In this document: one piece after another, positions 34,851-41,824 of the stretch
How positions within the stretch are numbered: the stretch's first letter is position 1
Layout of the letters: the number at the start of each line of letters is the position of its first letter
Position numbers and translations under genes: made by a program
Notes under the pieces: model-generated
Told to the model about the DNA's origin: nothing
What the model saw: only the letters and a program-made list of their open reading frames with translations
Database searches by the model: none
Assembly (NCBI GenBank): GCA_947447375.1
Contig: CANFJB010000001.1
Coordinates: forward strand, 62,001-126,000
Direction: 5' to 3'
Source: Bacteroidota bacterium
Lineage (GTDB): Bacteria > Bacteroidota > Bacteroidia > Flavobacteriales > Flavobacteriaceae
DNA length: 64,000 nt

Positions 34851-34858
34851 CAAAATTA
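34851..34858 (-). promoter_or_regulatory. -7 box TAATTTTG (minus strand) for the efflux genes
   Basis: Exact TANNTTTG on the minus strand 34 bp before the TolC-family ATG, in the 174-bp divergent gap with the DUF4403 gene. Confidence 0.58.
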
Positions 34859-34956
34859 ACTTTTTTTAGCAATTTATACTAAATTTAACTTAATCTTATA
34901 AGACGACTTATGTGAATTAATGTTACCTGGATTTAGTATTTGCGGAAAATTAAAAT

Positions 34957-34964
34957 TATTTTTG
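34957..34964 (+). promoter_or_regulatory. -7 box TATTTTTG for the DUF4403 lipoprotein gene
   Basis: Exact TANNTTTG 26 bp before a TTG start. TTTG at 34939-34942 lies 14 bp upstream, shorter than consensus spacing. It supports the TTG start, as no in-frame ATG lies near the signal peptide. Confidence 0.58.
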
Positions 34965-34990
34965 CACTTTAATTAAATACTATAATCCTT

Positions 34991-36385
34991 TTGAGAACAA
35001 TTTCAAAAATCAGCCTTCTATTTGTGCTAACTCTTTTTTACAGTTGTGGCACTACTTCAAAAATTACTGCGTTAAAACCTGAACCGGACGATGCTTTGCC
35101 ATTAGTGTACGATAATACGCCTTCATTTATAAGTATTCCAATAGATATTAAACTGAAAGATATTGAAAATCAGACAAATAAATTAATGAATGGTTTGATT
35201 TATGAAGACACCAAAATTGAAGACGACGATATTCAAATATCAATTTGGAAGTTGGCTCCCATTTCTATTACCAATTTAGACGGAAAGATTAAAACTGTTT
35301 TACCTTTAAAAGCGGCCATTAAATATAGAATTGGTACTGACAAATTAGGAATTGCATTGTACAGCACTCAAGAATTTAATTTAAACGGGAATATCACTTT
35401 ATTGAGTGACGTGAAATTATCCAATTGGAAGTTGAGCACCAAAACGGAGTTTAAATCTTTGGATTGGAATGAAAGCCCAACGACAGTAGTTATGGGAAAA
35501 TCGATTCCGATTACTTATGTAATTAATCCCACTATAAAATTATTCAAATCGAAAATTGAGAGAACCATCGACGAAGCAATTGAAAGTTCCATGGATTTTA
35601 AACCAAATGTGCTTGATGCCTTACAGAAAATATGTACACCATTTCAAATGAATGAAGCATTTGAGAGTTGGTTGCGAATTGTTCCAATAGAATTGTACGC
35701 CACAGACGCTCGATTTGTAAAAGACAATATTTCGTTGGCAATGGGATTGAAATGCAATATGGAAACATTAATTGGGCAAAAGCCATTGACTAAATATGAC
35801 AAAAACAAAATAGTTTTAAAATCGGTTACCCAAATGCCAGATAATATTTCGGCTAATATTGTTGCAGTTTCAAGTTATCAAGATGCCTCAAAAATAATCA
35901 CTAAGAATTTTGCGGGACAAGAATACGGCTCTGGAAGTAAAAAAGTAACCGTTCAAAATGTAGCTGTTTGGCACAAAAACGGTAAAATGGTGATTGCTTT
36001 AGACCTATTGGGCTATATTAATGGGACGATCTATTTAGCGGGAGTTCCAAAATATAATGAAACTACAAAAGAAATTTATTTTGACGAATTGGACTATGTT
36101 TTAGATACGAAAAGCAAATTGATGAAGACTGCAAATTGGTTGGCTCAAGGTGTTATATTGAAAAAAATTCAGGAGAGTTGCCGTTACTCAATTCAATCCA
36201 ATTTAGAGGACGGGAAGAAAAGTATGATGGCTTATTTGAAGAATTATTCTCCGATGCCAGGAATTGTTATTAATGGCAAAATTGATGCGGTTGATTTTCA
36301 AAAAATACAATTGACCAACAAAGCAATTATTGCCTTTATAAAAGTGAATGGTAATGTGAAAGTTGCTGTCGATGGTTTGAAGTAG
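34991..36385 (+). CDS. DUF4403-family lipoprotein
   Basis: A 464-residue predicted lipoprotein. A signal peptide with lipobox ends at Cys19 (LFYSCGTTS); the mature part is two similar alpha/beta-rich halves typical of DUF4403, a family mostly of Bacteroidota with unknown function and some likeness to lipid-binding SMP/BPI folds. SISIPIDIK-like and ALKAAIKYRIG segments recur in the two halves. The start is TTG, 26 bp after a -7 box; starting at any later ATG would delete the signal peptide. It is alone on its strand and converges on the cox assembly genes; structured repeat C lies in the gap. Confidence 0.82.
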   Translation: MRTISKISLLFVLTLFYSCGTTSKITALKPEPDDALPLVYDNTPSFISIPIDIKLKDIENQTNKLMNGLIYEDTKIEDDDIQISIWKLAPISITNLDGKIKTVLPLKAAIKYRIGTDKLGIALYSTQEFNLNGNITLLSDVKLSNWKLSTKTEFKSLDWNESPTTVVMGKSIPITYVINPTIKLFKSKIERTIDEAIESSMDFKPNVLDALQKICTPFQMNEAFESWLRIVPIELYATDARFVKDNISLAMGLKCNMETLIGQKPLTKYDKNKIVLKSVTQMPDNISANIVAVSSYQDASKIITKNFAGQEYGSGSKKVTVQNVAVWHKNGKMVIALDLLGYINGTIYLAGVPKYNETTKEIYFDELDYVLDTKSKLMKTANWLAQGVILKKIQESCRYSIQSNLEDGKKSMMAYLKNYSPMPGIVINGKIDAVDFQKIQLTNKAIIAFIKVNGNVKVAVDGLK

Positions 36386-36462
36386 GTTCTTAAACCTGAC
36401 AGGTTTTTAAAACAGGTCAGGTGTATTTAACCAAATTAAAAACAACCAAATCAACTAATTCC

Positions 36463-36533
36463 TAGCCCCGATTGCAATGGAAATCCCACGCTTTTTTGCG
36501 TGGATTGAAATGGAAAGCGGGAATTGCATTTCC
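36463..36533 (-). repeat. Structured intergenic repeat C, downstream of the cox assembly cluster
   Basis: On the plus strand TAGCCCCGATTGCAATGG is followed by the hairpin AATCCCACGC (36482-36491), loop TTTTTT, GCGTGGATT (36498-36506), and then GGAAAGCGGGAATTGC, similar to the other copies. Read on the minus strand it starts about 32 nt after the stop of the small CxxC protein gene. The 180-bp gap also contains, next to the DUF4403 stop, an imperfect dyad of ACCTGAC and GTCAGGT at about 36393-36422, too weak to call a terminator. Confidence 0.82.
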
Positions 36534-36565
36534 TGAAACAGACGGACAATTCGCTTCTAAAAAAA

Positions 36566-36835
36566 CTACTTGATTTTCTTTTTATACATTTTATAGACAG
36601 CAAAAAAGGCCAATCCTATCAAAATATATGGGAAAACCATTAGGTAGACGATTCCGTCGTTAATTCCTTTGGCTTTGGCGGTGTTGCCTTCGCTTTCTAG
36701 AGCCGCTCTACACATGGCGCATTGAGCATTTGCAGTGACGGAATAGAAAAAAGAGAATAGAAAAAGGAGTGCAGAGGTATTTAAATTCCTGCGACTTATA
36801 ACATTCAACTTTTGACTTTCGCCTTTAATTAGCAT
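36566..36835 (-). CDS. Small membrane protein with exported CAMC motif, in the cox assembly cluster
   Basis: An 89-residue protein of unknown function. A hydrophobic signal-like segment (about 21-37) ends in VTANAQ, directly followed by CAMCRAALESEGN with Cys39 and Cys42; a second transmembrane helix lies at about 64-83 and a lysine-rich tail ends the protein. If the first segment is cleaved, the CxxC sits at the N-terminus of the mature protein on the periplasmic side. It overlaps the DUF420 gene by 11 bp and is the last gene behind SCO1, so a role in copper or thiol chemistry of oxidase assembly is plausible but inferred. I recall close relatives at the same place in other Bacteroidota. Confidence 0.75.
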   Translation of the reverse strand: MLIKGESQKLNVISRRNLNTSALLFLFSFFYSVTANAQCAMCRAALESEGNTAKAKGINDGIVYLMVFPYILIGLAFFAVYKMYKKKIK

Positions 36836-37367
36836 AATAAGGAGAGATCATTAGGTAAACCAAAACTCCTGTTACAGCAACGTAAAGCCAGATTGGAAAG
36901 GTGATTTTTGCAATTTTTTTATGCTTATCGAATTTTTCAGCTAAGGCGCGAACATACGTTATTAAAACTAGTGGAATTGTTGCAATTGAAAGCGTGATGT
37001 GAGAAATTAATATGAAAAAATAAACATATTTTAAAGCACCTGTTCCGCCATAAGGAGTTGAATCGGTGGTCATGTGATACACGATATAAAGCACTAGGAA
37101 TACTAGTGAGCACCCAATTGCAATTTTCATAAGTAACTCATGTAACTTGCGATTACCGTTTTTGATTGCCATTACAGCAGAAACTAATAAAACAGCAGTA
37201 ATTCCGTTTATAGTTGCGTAGATTGGAGGTAATATTGGCATTGGAGAAACGTTAAAACCTAAATCTTTAAGTTTTACTTTGAATAATACTGCTACAGCAA
37301 CAGGAATTATTATTGATAAAGCGATGATCCAGTTATTGTATTTTTTTTCGATGTTATTCGTTTCCAT
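36825..37367 (-). CDS. DUF420 membrane protein, cytochrome oxidase assembly
   Basis: A 180-residue integral membrane protein with five helices. It matches the DUF420/CtaM family: TINGITAVLLVSAVMAIKNGNRKLHELLMKIAIGCSLVFLVLYI contains the family's H-x-x-L-M element (given in parts: GNRKLHELLMK), VYHMT follows with a second histidine, and YVYFFILISHITLSI a third. In Firmicutes, CtaM is needed for heme A-containing oxidases. It lies 2 bp behind SCO1 and overlaps the CxxC protein gene by 11 bp, consistent with an assembly role. The four conserved histidines could bind heme or copper. Confidence 0.85.
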   Translation of the reverse strand: METNNIEKKYNNWIIALSIIIPVAVAVLFKVKLKDLGFNVSPMPILPPIYATINGITAVLLVSAVMAIKNGNRKLHELLMKIAIGCSLVFLVLYIVYHMTTDSTPYGGTGALKYVYFFILISHITLSIATIPLVLITYVRALAEKFDKHKKIAKITFPIWLYVAVTGVLVYLMISPYYAN

Positions 37368-37369
37368 AA

Positions 37370-38059
37370 TTATTCTTTTAATAAAATTGCTATGTCTTGT
37401 TGTAGGGCTCTAACTCCTTCTTTTTCAATTCCATCATAGTAAAGAATTGGATTTCCGAAGTTGTCTTTTCGACAACGAATATCGCCATTTTTATCTATTA
37501 ATGCAAATAATCCTGAATGTTCGAAACCACCATTCACTTTTGAATTTTGACCAACATAAACATTGAAGCCTTTATTTGCTAGGTCAAAAATTTTAGTTTT
37601 ATCGCCTGTAAGAAAATGCCAATTTGACGATTTAACTCCTAATTTTTGGGCGTGTTCTTTAAGCACTTCAGGAGTATCATTTTCAGGATTTATGGTAATT
37701 GATGCTATTGCAAAATTAGGATTTCCAAAAAAATCGTTTTGAATAGTCAGCATATTCCTATTCATTTTCGGACAAATGCTTGGACAGGTAGAAAAGAAAA
37801 ACTCTAAAACGTATACTTTACCAGAATAGTCTTTATTGGAAATTAATTTGTTATTTTGATCGGTAAGTTCAAATTTTGGCGCTGGCCCGATGGTTAATAG
37901 TTTTGGGTTTTCACTAGAAGAATGATTGGAAACATTATCCAAGCGATCGCCTTTAACTACTTCGCCGTTTTTGATTCTATCAATAATTTTCGGAATGGCA
38001 AAGATTCCAAAAACTAAGATTACAAAGAAGATTCCGATGTATGATTTATTTTTTATCAT
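37370..38059 (-). CDS. SCO1/SenC-family copper chaperone for cytochrome oxidase
   Basis: A 229-residue thioredoxin-fold protein anchored by an N-terminal helix (about 7-23). The copper-binding CxxxC is at Cys92 and Cys96 (STCPSICPKMN) and the third ligand at His181 (GFEHSGLF). SCO proteins load or reduce the CuA site of subunit II, whose gene lies about 20 kb away in the ACIII operon. It lies 8 bp behind a paralogue-like gene without the cysteines and 2 bp before the DUF420 gene. Confidence 0.93.
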   Translation of the reverse strand: MIKNKSYIGIFFVILVFGIFAIPKIIDRIKNGEVVKGDRLDNVSNHSSSENPKLLTIGPAPKFELTDQNNKLISNKDYSGKVYVLEFFFSTCPSICPKMNRNMLTIQNDFFGNPNFAIASITINPENDTPEVLKEHAQKLGVKSSNWHFLTGDKTKIFDLANKGFNVYVGQNSKVNGGFEHSGLFALIDKNGDIRCRKDNFGNPILYYDGIEKEGVRALQQDIAILLKE

Positions 38060-38067
38060 TTTTGAAA

Positions 38068-38709
38068 TTAGATTTGTCGTTCAGCGTTGTGATTTTTCTT
38101 CAATGCCGCTCTGTATTCGTATAAAATAATTTTAAAGTCGTCCAACATTATATTTCCTAATTCAGCTGGTGAAGAAGTGTCGTAACCTTCTTTGTATTCG
38201 CTTTTTTTCTTTCTACCACGAAGGTTTCTTTTTTTGTCTACTATAAACACGTTTGAAGTTCCAAAATCGGCATTAAGTTTGTTTTGCAATTTCATTTGAT
38301 TGTAAAATTCTTGAATTTGATCGGTTGATGCAAATACAAATTGCCACTGGGAGACATCGGTAAATTTTGAAAATTGCTCTACAATATACTTGGCGTCTTT
38401 TTCTGTTCCTAATGGGCATACAACCACAAATTGCAGGTCTTTGAATTCATGATATTGTTGGTAAATTTTTTGATTAAGATTGAAATAATTTCCTCTATTT
38501 TTCAATAAATCAGTTCCTGAAAAACTAAGAATAGTAATTTTATTGTTCAGGGTAATTTTCTTTCCATTCAAAGAATTCCAATTCCCTAAATCAGAAATTT
38601 TCGGAGTTAAAGTTGGTAGAGTTGTAAAACTATTTACTCCTGACGCGAAAAATAGGTAAGCAACAATTGGTAGAATAAACAAGACAAATAGAACTATATT
38701 TTTTTTCAT
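38068..38709 (-). CDS. SCO/thioredoxin-like membrane-anchored protein lacking the CxxxC motif
   Basis: A 213-residue protein with an N-terminal anchor (about 4-20). The order of elements, including KITILSFSGTDLL, QFVVVCPLGTEKD, SQWQFVFAS and TSNVFIVDKKRNLRGR, resembles the SCO/AhpC thioredoxin fold. At the place of the metal-binding CxxxC it reads SFSGTDLLKNRGN, with no cysteine, so it cannot bind copper in the SCO way. It precedes real SCO1 by 8 bp. It could be a structural partner or a chaperone with another ligand. The start at 38709 is the ATG of MKKNIVLF; the frame is open 15 codons upstream, into the promoter and terminator. Confidence 0.7.
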   Translation of the reverse strand: MKKNIVLFVLFILPIVAYLFFASGVNSFTTLPTLTPKISDLGNWNSLNGKKITLNNKITILSFSGTDLLKNRGNYFNLNQKIYQQYHEFKDLQFVVVCPLGTEKDAKYIVEQFSKFTDVSQWQFVFASTDQIQEFYNQMKLQNKLNADFGTSNVFIVDKKRNLRGRKKKSEYKEGYDTSSPAELGNIMLDDFKIILYEYRAALKKNHNAERQI

Positions 38710-38731
38710 TCTTTCTATGAGATAATTTGTA

Positions 38732-38739
38732 CAAAAATA
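38732..38739 (-). promoter_or_regulatory. -7 box TATTTTTG (minus strand) for the SCO-like gene, overlapping a terminator tail
   Basis: Exact TANNTTTG on the minus strand, 22 bp before the ATG at 38709. Its TATTTTT is part of the T-rich tail of the terminator at 38740-38768, so the end of one unit and the start of the next share bases. Confidence 0.55.
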
Positions 38740-38768
38740 AAAAAAGGTACGCAATGCGTACCCTTTTT
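38740..38768 (-). terminator. Rho-independent terminator after the subunit IV gene
   Basis: The minus strand reads AAAAAGGGTACGC, loop ATT, GCGTACC, then a T-run (complement of 38738-38745). It lies 17 bp after the subunit IV stop and divides the ctaB-cox3-cox4 unit from the SCO/DUF420 unit. Confidence 0.9.
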
Positions 38769-38784
38769 ATGAATTAATATGTTG

Positions 38785-39135
38785 TTAAAAATTCCATTTG
38801 ATGGTAGAATTTTTGAAAACTTCAAAAATATAATCTGCTTCGGTTAATAGAATAAACAAAAGGTAGATTACTAAGAAAATTACTGGGATTACTACCACTC
38901 TTCTAAGTATTGCTTTTTCTCCTTCCATGTGCATAAATGCCCATACAATATAATAAGCTTTAAAAATAGTTAGAATATAGAAAATCCAATTTAACAAGTT
39001 CATTCCTAGAAAACGCGTTAAATGTAATGCTTCTGGTTTTACAATTCCTAAGAATACTTCAACAGTTGTTACTACTGATAACAATCCGAAAACAAACCAA
39101 ATTCTTTTTGTGTTAGAAACGTGAACGTCTGACAT
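38785..39135 (-). CDS. Cytochrome c oxidase subunit IV (CyoD/caa3 type)
   Basis: A 116-residue membrane protein with three helices, the size and layout of the COX4-type small subunit of bacterial oxidases (VWFVFGLLSVVTTVEVFLG at the first helix, then FKAYYIVWAFMHMEGEKAILRR). FMHxxGE-like elements recur in this family. It lies 18 bp behind a subunit III gene and is the last gene before a terminator. It likely stabilises the oxidase; its catalytic subunits are encoded in the operon at 55880 and beyond. Confidence 0.85.
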   Translation of the reverse strand: MSDVHVSNTKRIWFVFGLLSVVTTVEVFLGIVKPEALHLTRFLGMNLLNWIFYILTIFKAYYIVWAFMHMEGEKAILRRVVVIPVIFLVIYLLFILLTEADYIFEVFKNSTIKWNF

Positions 39136-39153
39136 AATATAAGTTTTGAAAAA

Positions 39154-40182
39154 TTAAACTAGATAGAAAACTGTAAATACGAATACCCAAACAAGATCGA
39201 CAAAGTGCCAATAAAGTCCTACTTTTTCTACCATTTCATAGCTTCTTCTTTTCTCGTAAGTCCCAAGTAGAACGTTAAAGAAAATAATGATATTAATAAT
39301 TACTCCTGAAAATACGTGGAACCCGTGGAAACCAGTAATAAAGAAGAAGAAATCGGCAAATAATTTACTTCCGTATTCGTTTCTTTTTAGGTTTGCCCCT
39401 TCTACAACTAAAACAGCACTTTGTAATCTATGTTCAGATTCTGCTCTTGTAAGAATTGTTTTGTGTTTTATTTTATTTAAAGTAGGGTTATTTTTTGGAT
39501 CTGCTTTAGAAGCAGCATTATCTTCATAAATAACCTCAGTTCTGATTAATAATTCAGGGTGCGCTTTGAAACCGGCTTGAACCTCAGCGACAGTATAGGT
39601 TGGCAAAGAACCTTCTTCCATAAACCATTTTCCTTTGTTTCTTTTTAATTGCTCTCTTTCTTTAGGAAGAGAAGCAGCAAAATCAGAAAGTTTCACTCTG
39701 TGACCGGTATTGTCAACAAATTGAAGTAGACTTCCTCCTTTCGTTTCGATAGCTCCGTATTCACCACGAATAAAGTTTGACCATTCCCAAGCTTGTGAAC
39801 CTACGAATATTAAACCTCCAATAATGGTTAAAAACATGTAAAAAGTAACTTTTGCTTTATTTAGATGATGTCCTGCATCCACGGCTAATACCATTGTTAC
39901 AGAAGAGAAAATCAAAATAAAAGTCATTAATGCTACATAATACATTGGTGCTGAAACACCGTGTAAAAATGGAAAGTGTGTAAACACTTCATCGGCTAAA
40001 GGCCAAGTTTCAATAAATTTAAATCTAGAAAAACCATAAGCAGCTAAAAATCCAGAGAATGTTAAGGCATCTGATACGATAAAAAACCACATCATTAATT
40101 TACCATAACTTGCTCCCATTGGCTCATTTCCGCCACCCCAAGTATTTTCTTCACTATTTGCAGTAGTAACTGTCGATCCCAT
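39154..40182 (-). CDS. Cytochrome c oxidase subunit III with a large soluble insertion
   Basis: A 342-residue heme-copper oxidase subunit III. Helices at the N-terminal side (about 28-50, 78-100, 112-132) and the C-terminal FHGFHVFSGVIINI and GLYWHFVDLVWVFVF are typical. Between QAWEWSNFIRGEYG and LFADFFFFITGFHG lies a charged insertion of about 128 residues (about 145-272; 39367-39750) that is absent in standard subunit III of about 200-260 residues. The insertion is in frame, has no stop and uses codons like its surroundings. A second, shorter subunit III gene is directly upstream (42 bp). Confidence 0.9.
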   Translation of the reverse strand: MGSTVTTANSEENTWGGGNEPMGASYGKLMMWFFIVSDALTFSGFLAAYGFSRFKFIETWPLADEVFTHFPFLHGVSAPMYYVALMTFILIFSSVTMVLAVDAGHHLNKAKVTFYMFLTIIGGLIFVGSQAWEWSNFIRGEYGAIETKGGSLLQFVDNTGHRVKLSDFAASLPKEREQLKRNKGKWFMEEGSLPTYTVAEVQAGFKAHPELLIRTEVIYEDNAASKADPKNNPTLNKIKHKTILTRAESEHRLQSAVLVVEGANLKRNEYGSKLFADFFFFITGFHGFHVFSGVIINIIIFFNVLLGTYEKRRSYEMVEKVGLYWHFVDLVWVFVFTVFYLV

Positions 40183-40224
40183 ATTAGTTATTCATTAAAA
40201 AGTTCCCAAATTTAAGCATTTTTC

Positions 40225-40806
40225 TTATTTAAAGAAATATAAAAACAAAAACAAATATACCCAAAGGAAATCTAGAAAGTGCCAATACATTGCACCAAGC
40301 TCAATACCAAGGGTTTGTGTTGAATTGTATTTTTGTTTAAAATGATTATAAATTATAATTAAAAGTGAAATTAGCCCTCCAGCAAGGTGAGCAAGGTGCA
40401 CGATTGTTACAATATATAAAAAAGTGGTTGTTATAGAACTCGCACTTCCAGTAAAAAAATAACCGCTATCTACAATTTGACGAAAACCTACAAACTGAAG
40501 AATTACGAATACAATTCCGAGTGCAAAAGTAGCTAAAAGAAATGAAGTTGTAGCACTTCTTTTATCTTTTTGTATCGCTTTTTTTGCTAAATGAAAAGTG
40601 ATGCTACAACAAAGTATTGCAGCGGTACTAAAATAAAAAGCGGTTGGTAGCTGAAAGTCTTTTACCCAATCTGCTCTAGATTTACTAACAACAAATGCGC
40701 TTGTTAATCCGGCAAACATCATAAACATACTTACCATTGCAAACAACAAAATCAATTTATATGATCTTGCGTTTCTTTCTTTAACTTCATTGCTTGAACT
40801 ATCCAT
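40225..40806 (-). CDS. Cytochrome c oxidase subunit III, short form
   Basis: A 193-residue membrane protein with five helices. The end MYWHFLDFLWVYLFLFLYF is the characteristic last helix of subunit III, and VTIVHLAHLAGGLISLLIII the preceding one, but the first two helices of canonical subunit III are absent, as in the five-helix forms. It lies 2 bp behind ctaB and 42 bp before the long subunit III gene; the two may form one split or heterodimeric subunit III. It is called heme-copper oxidase subunit III in general terms because its exact position in the complex is not proven. Confidence 0.88.
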   Translation of the reverse strand: MDSSSNEVKERNARSYKLILLFAMVSMFMMFAGLTSAFVVSKSRADWVKDFQLPTAFYFSTAAILCCSITFHLAKKAIQKDKRSATTSFLLATFALGIVFVILQFVGFRQIVDSGYFFTGSASSITTTFLYIVTIVHLAHLAGGLISLLIIIYNHFKQKYNSTQTLGIELGAMYWHFLDFLWVYLFLFLYFFK

Positions 40807-40808
40807 AA

Positions 40809-41711
40809 TTATCTTAAAAATTTATCTAAAATATAAACCAATTGTAATAATGTAATATAAGAAACACTAACTAACATTAGCGTTCTAGCTGATTTTGCAG
40901 TTCTTGTTTGATATAATTTAACAGCGTAAAACAACATCCAAAGCCCTAATAAAAGCACGCCAATTGCAGTGATTTTTGTAATAAAAAATTGTCCTGTAAA
41001 ACCTAAAACTGGCAGTAAAGAAGCTATTATCAACCAAAGAGTGTACAATATTATTTGTAGTGCTGTAGAATTATCTTTTTTTCCTGAAGGCAACATAAAG
41101 AAACCTGCCTTTTCATAATCTTCATATAAAAACCAACCTATTGCCCAAAAATGAGGAAACTGCCAAAAGAATTGTATTAAAAATAAAGTTCCCGCTTCAA
41201 TACCAAAATTTCCAGTTGCCGCAACCCAACCCAACATAAATGGAATTGCTCCTGGAAAAGCGCCAACAAAAACGGCTAAAGGAGTAATGGTTTTTAATGG
41301 AGTATAAACACAAGTGTAAATAAATATTGAAATGGCACCAAACATGGCCGTTTTTTCATTGATGGTATATAAAAGTACAACCCCAATTATAGTTAACAAA
41401 AAAGCAATTGTTAATGCAGCATTTGGAGACATCCTTTTAGAAGGAACTGGACGATTTTTGGTGCGATCCATTAATGCATCTAGCTCTTTTTCAATTACTT
41501 GATTGAATGCATTTGAAGCTCCCACCATGCAATATCCGCCAATTGCAAGTTTCAATAAAACCATCCCGTCTAAAGAATGAATTGAAGTAATTCCTAACAT
41601 AAATCCAGCTATAGATGAAAAAACAACACTTACGGCCAATCTGGCTTTCGTGATTTCTAGAAAATCAGTGTAAATAGATTTAAAGGAAAGTTTGTTTATT
41701 GTAGCGTTCAA
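40809..41711 (-). CDS. ctaB: Protoheme IX farnesyltransferase (heme O synthase)
   Basis: A UbiA-superfamily membrane enzyme that adds a farnesyl group to heme B to give heme O, the precursor of heme A for the aa3 oxidase. About 300 residues with nine helices; the prenyl-diphosphate site is DALMDRTKNRPVPSKRM, preceded by the first motif NAFNQVIEKELD. I start at the TTG at 41711 (LNATINKLSFKS), which lies about 30 bp after a full-consensus promoter; a GTG at 41768 would extend the frame across that promoter, and no ATG is available. It is the first gene of a unit with two subunit III genes and subunit IV. Confidence 0.92.
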   Translation of the reverse strand: MNATINKLSFKSIYTDFLEITKARLAVSVVFSSIAGFMLGITSIHSLDGMVLLKLAIGGYCMVGASNAFNQVIEKELDALMDRTKNRPVPSKRMSPNAALTIAFLLTIIGVVLLYTINEKTAMFGAISIFIYTCVYTPLKTITPLAVFVGAFPGAIPFMLGWVAATGNFGIEAGTLFLIQFFWQFPHFWAIGWFLYEDYEKAGFFMLPSGKKDNSTALQIILYTLWLIIASLLPVLGFTGQFFITKITAIGVLLLGLWMLFYAVKLYQTRTAKSARTLMLVSVSYITLLQLVYILDKFLR

Positions 41712-41739
41712 AGCTGATTTGTTGGTTTTAAAACTGGTG

Positions 41740-41771
41740 CAAAGATACTTTAAAAAATAGCATTTCACAAA
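41740..41771 (-). promoter_or_regulatory. Full-consensus promoter (-33 TTTG, 20 bp, -7 TATCTTTG) for ctaB
   Basis: On the minus strand TTTG (41768-41771), a 20-bp spacer and TATCTTTG (41740-41747). The predicted start near 41733 excludes the upstream GTG at 41768 as the translation start and favours TTG at 41711. Confidence 0.7.
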
Positions 41772-41824
41772 AGTAAAACTATATAAAAAATTGCTAAAAT
41801 TTTATTTTTATAAAAGTATAGAAA

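Noticed and set aside
36390-36424. Dyad ACCTGAC...GTCAGGT behind the DUF4403 gene as a terminator
   Set aside because: The stem is short and interrupted and lacks a T-run; it may be a remnant repeat. I do not list it as a terminator.
41768-41775. TACTTTTG (minus strand) as the -7 box of ctaB
   Set aside because: The box at 41740-41747 has a correctly placed -33 TTTG at 41768-41771, which lies inside this sequence, so the latter is better read as the -33 element.
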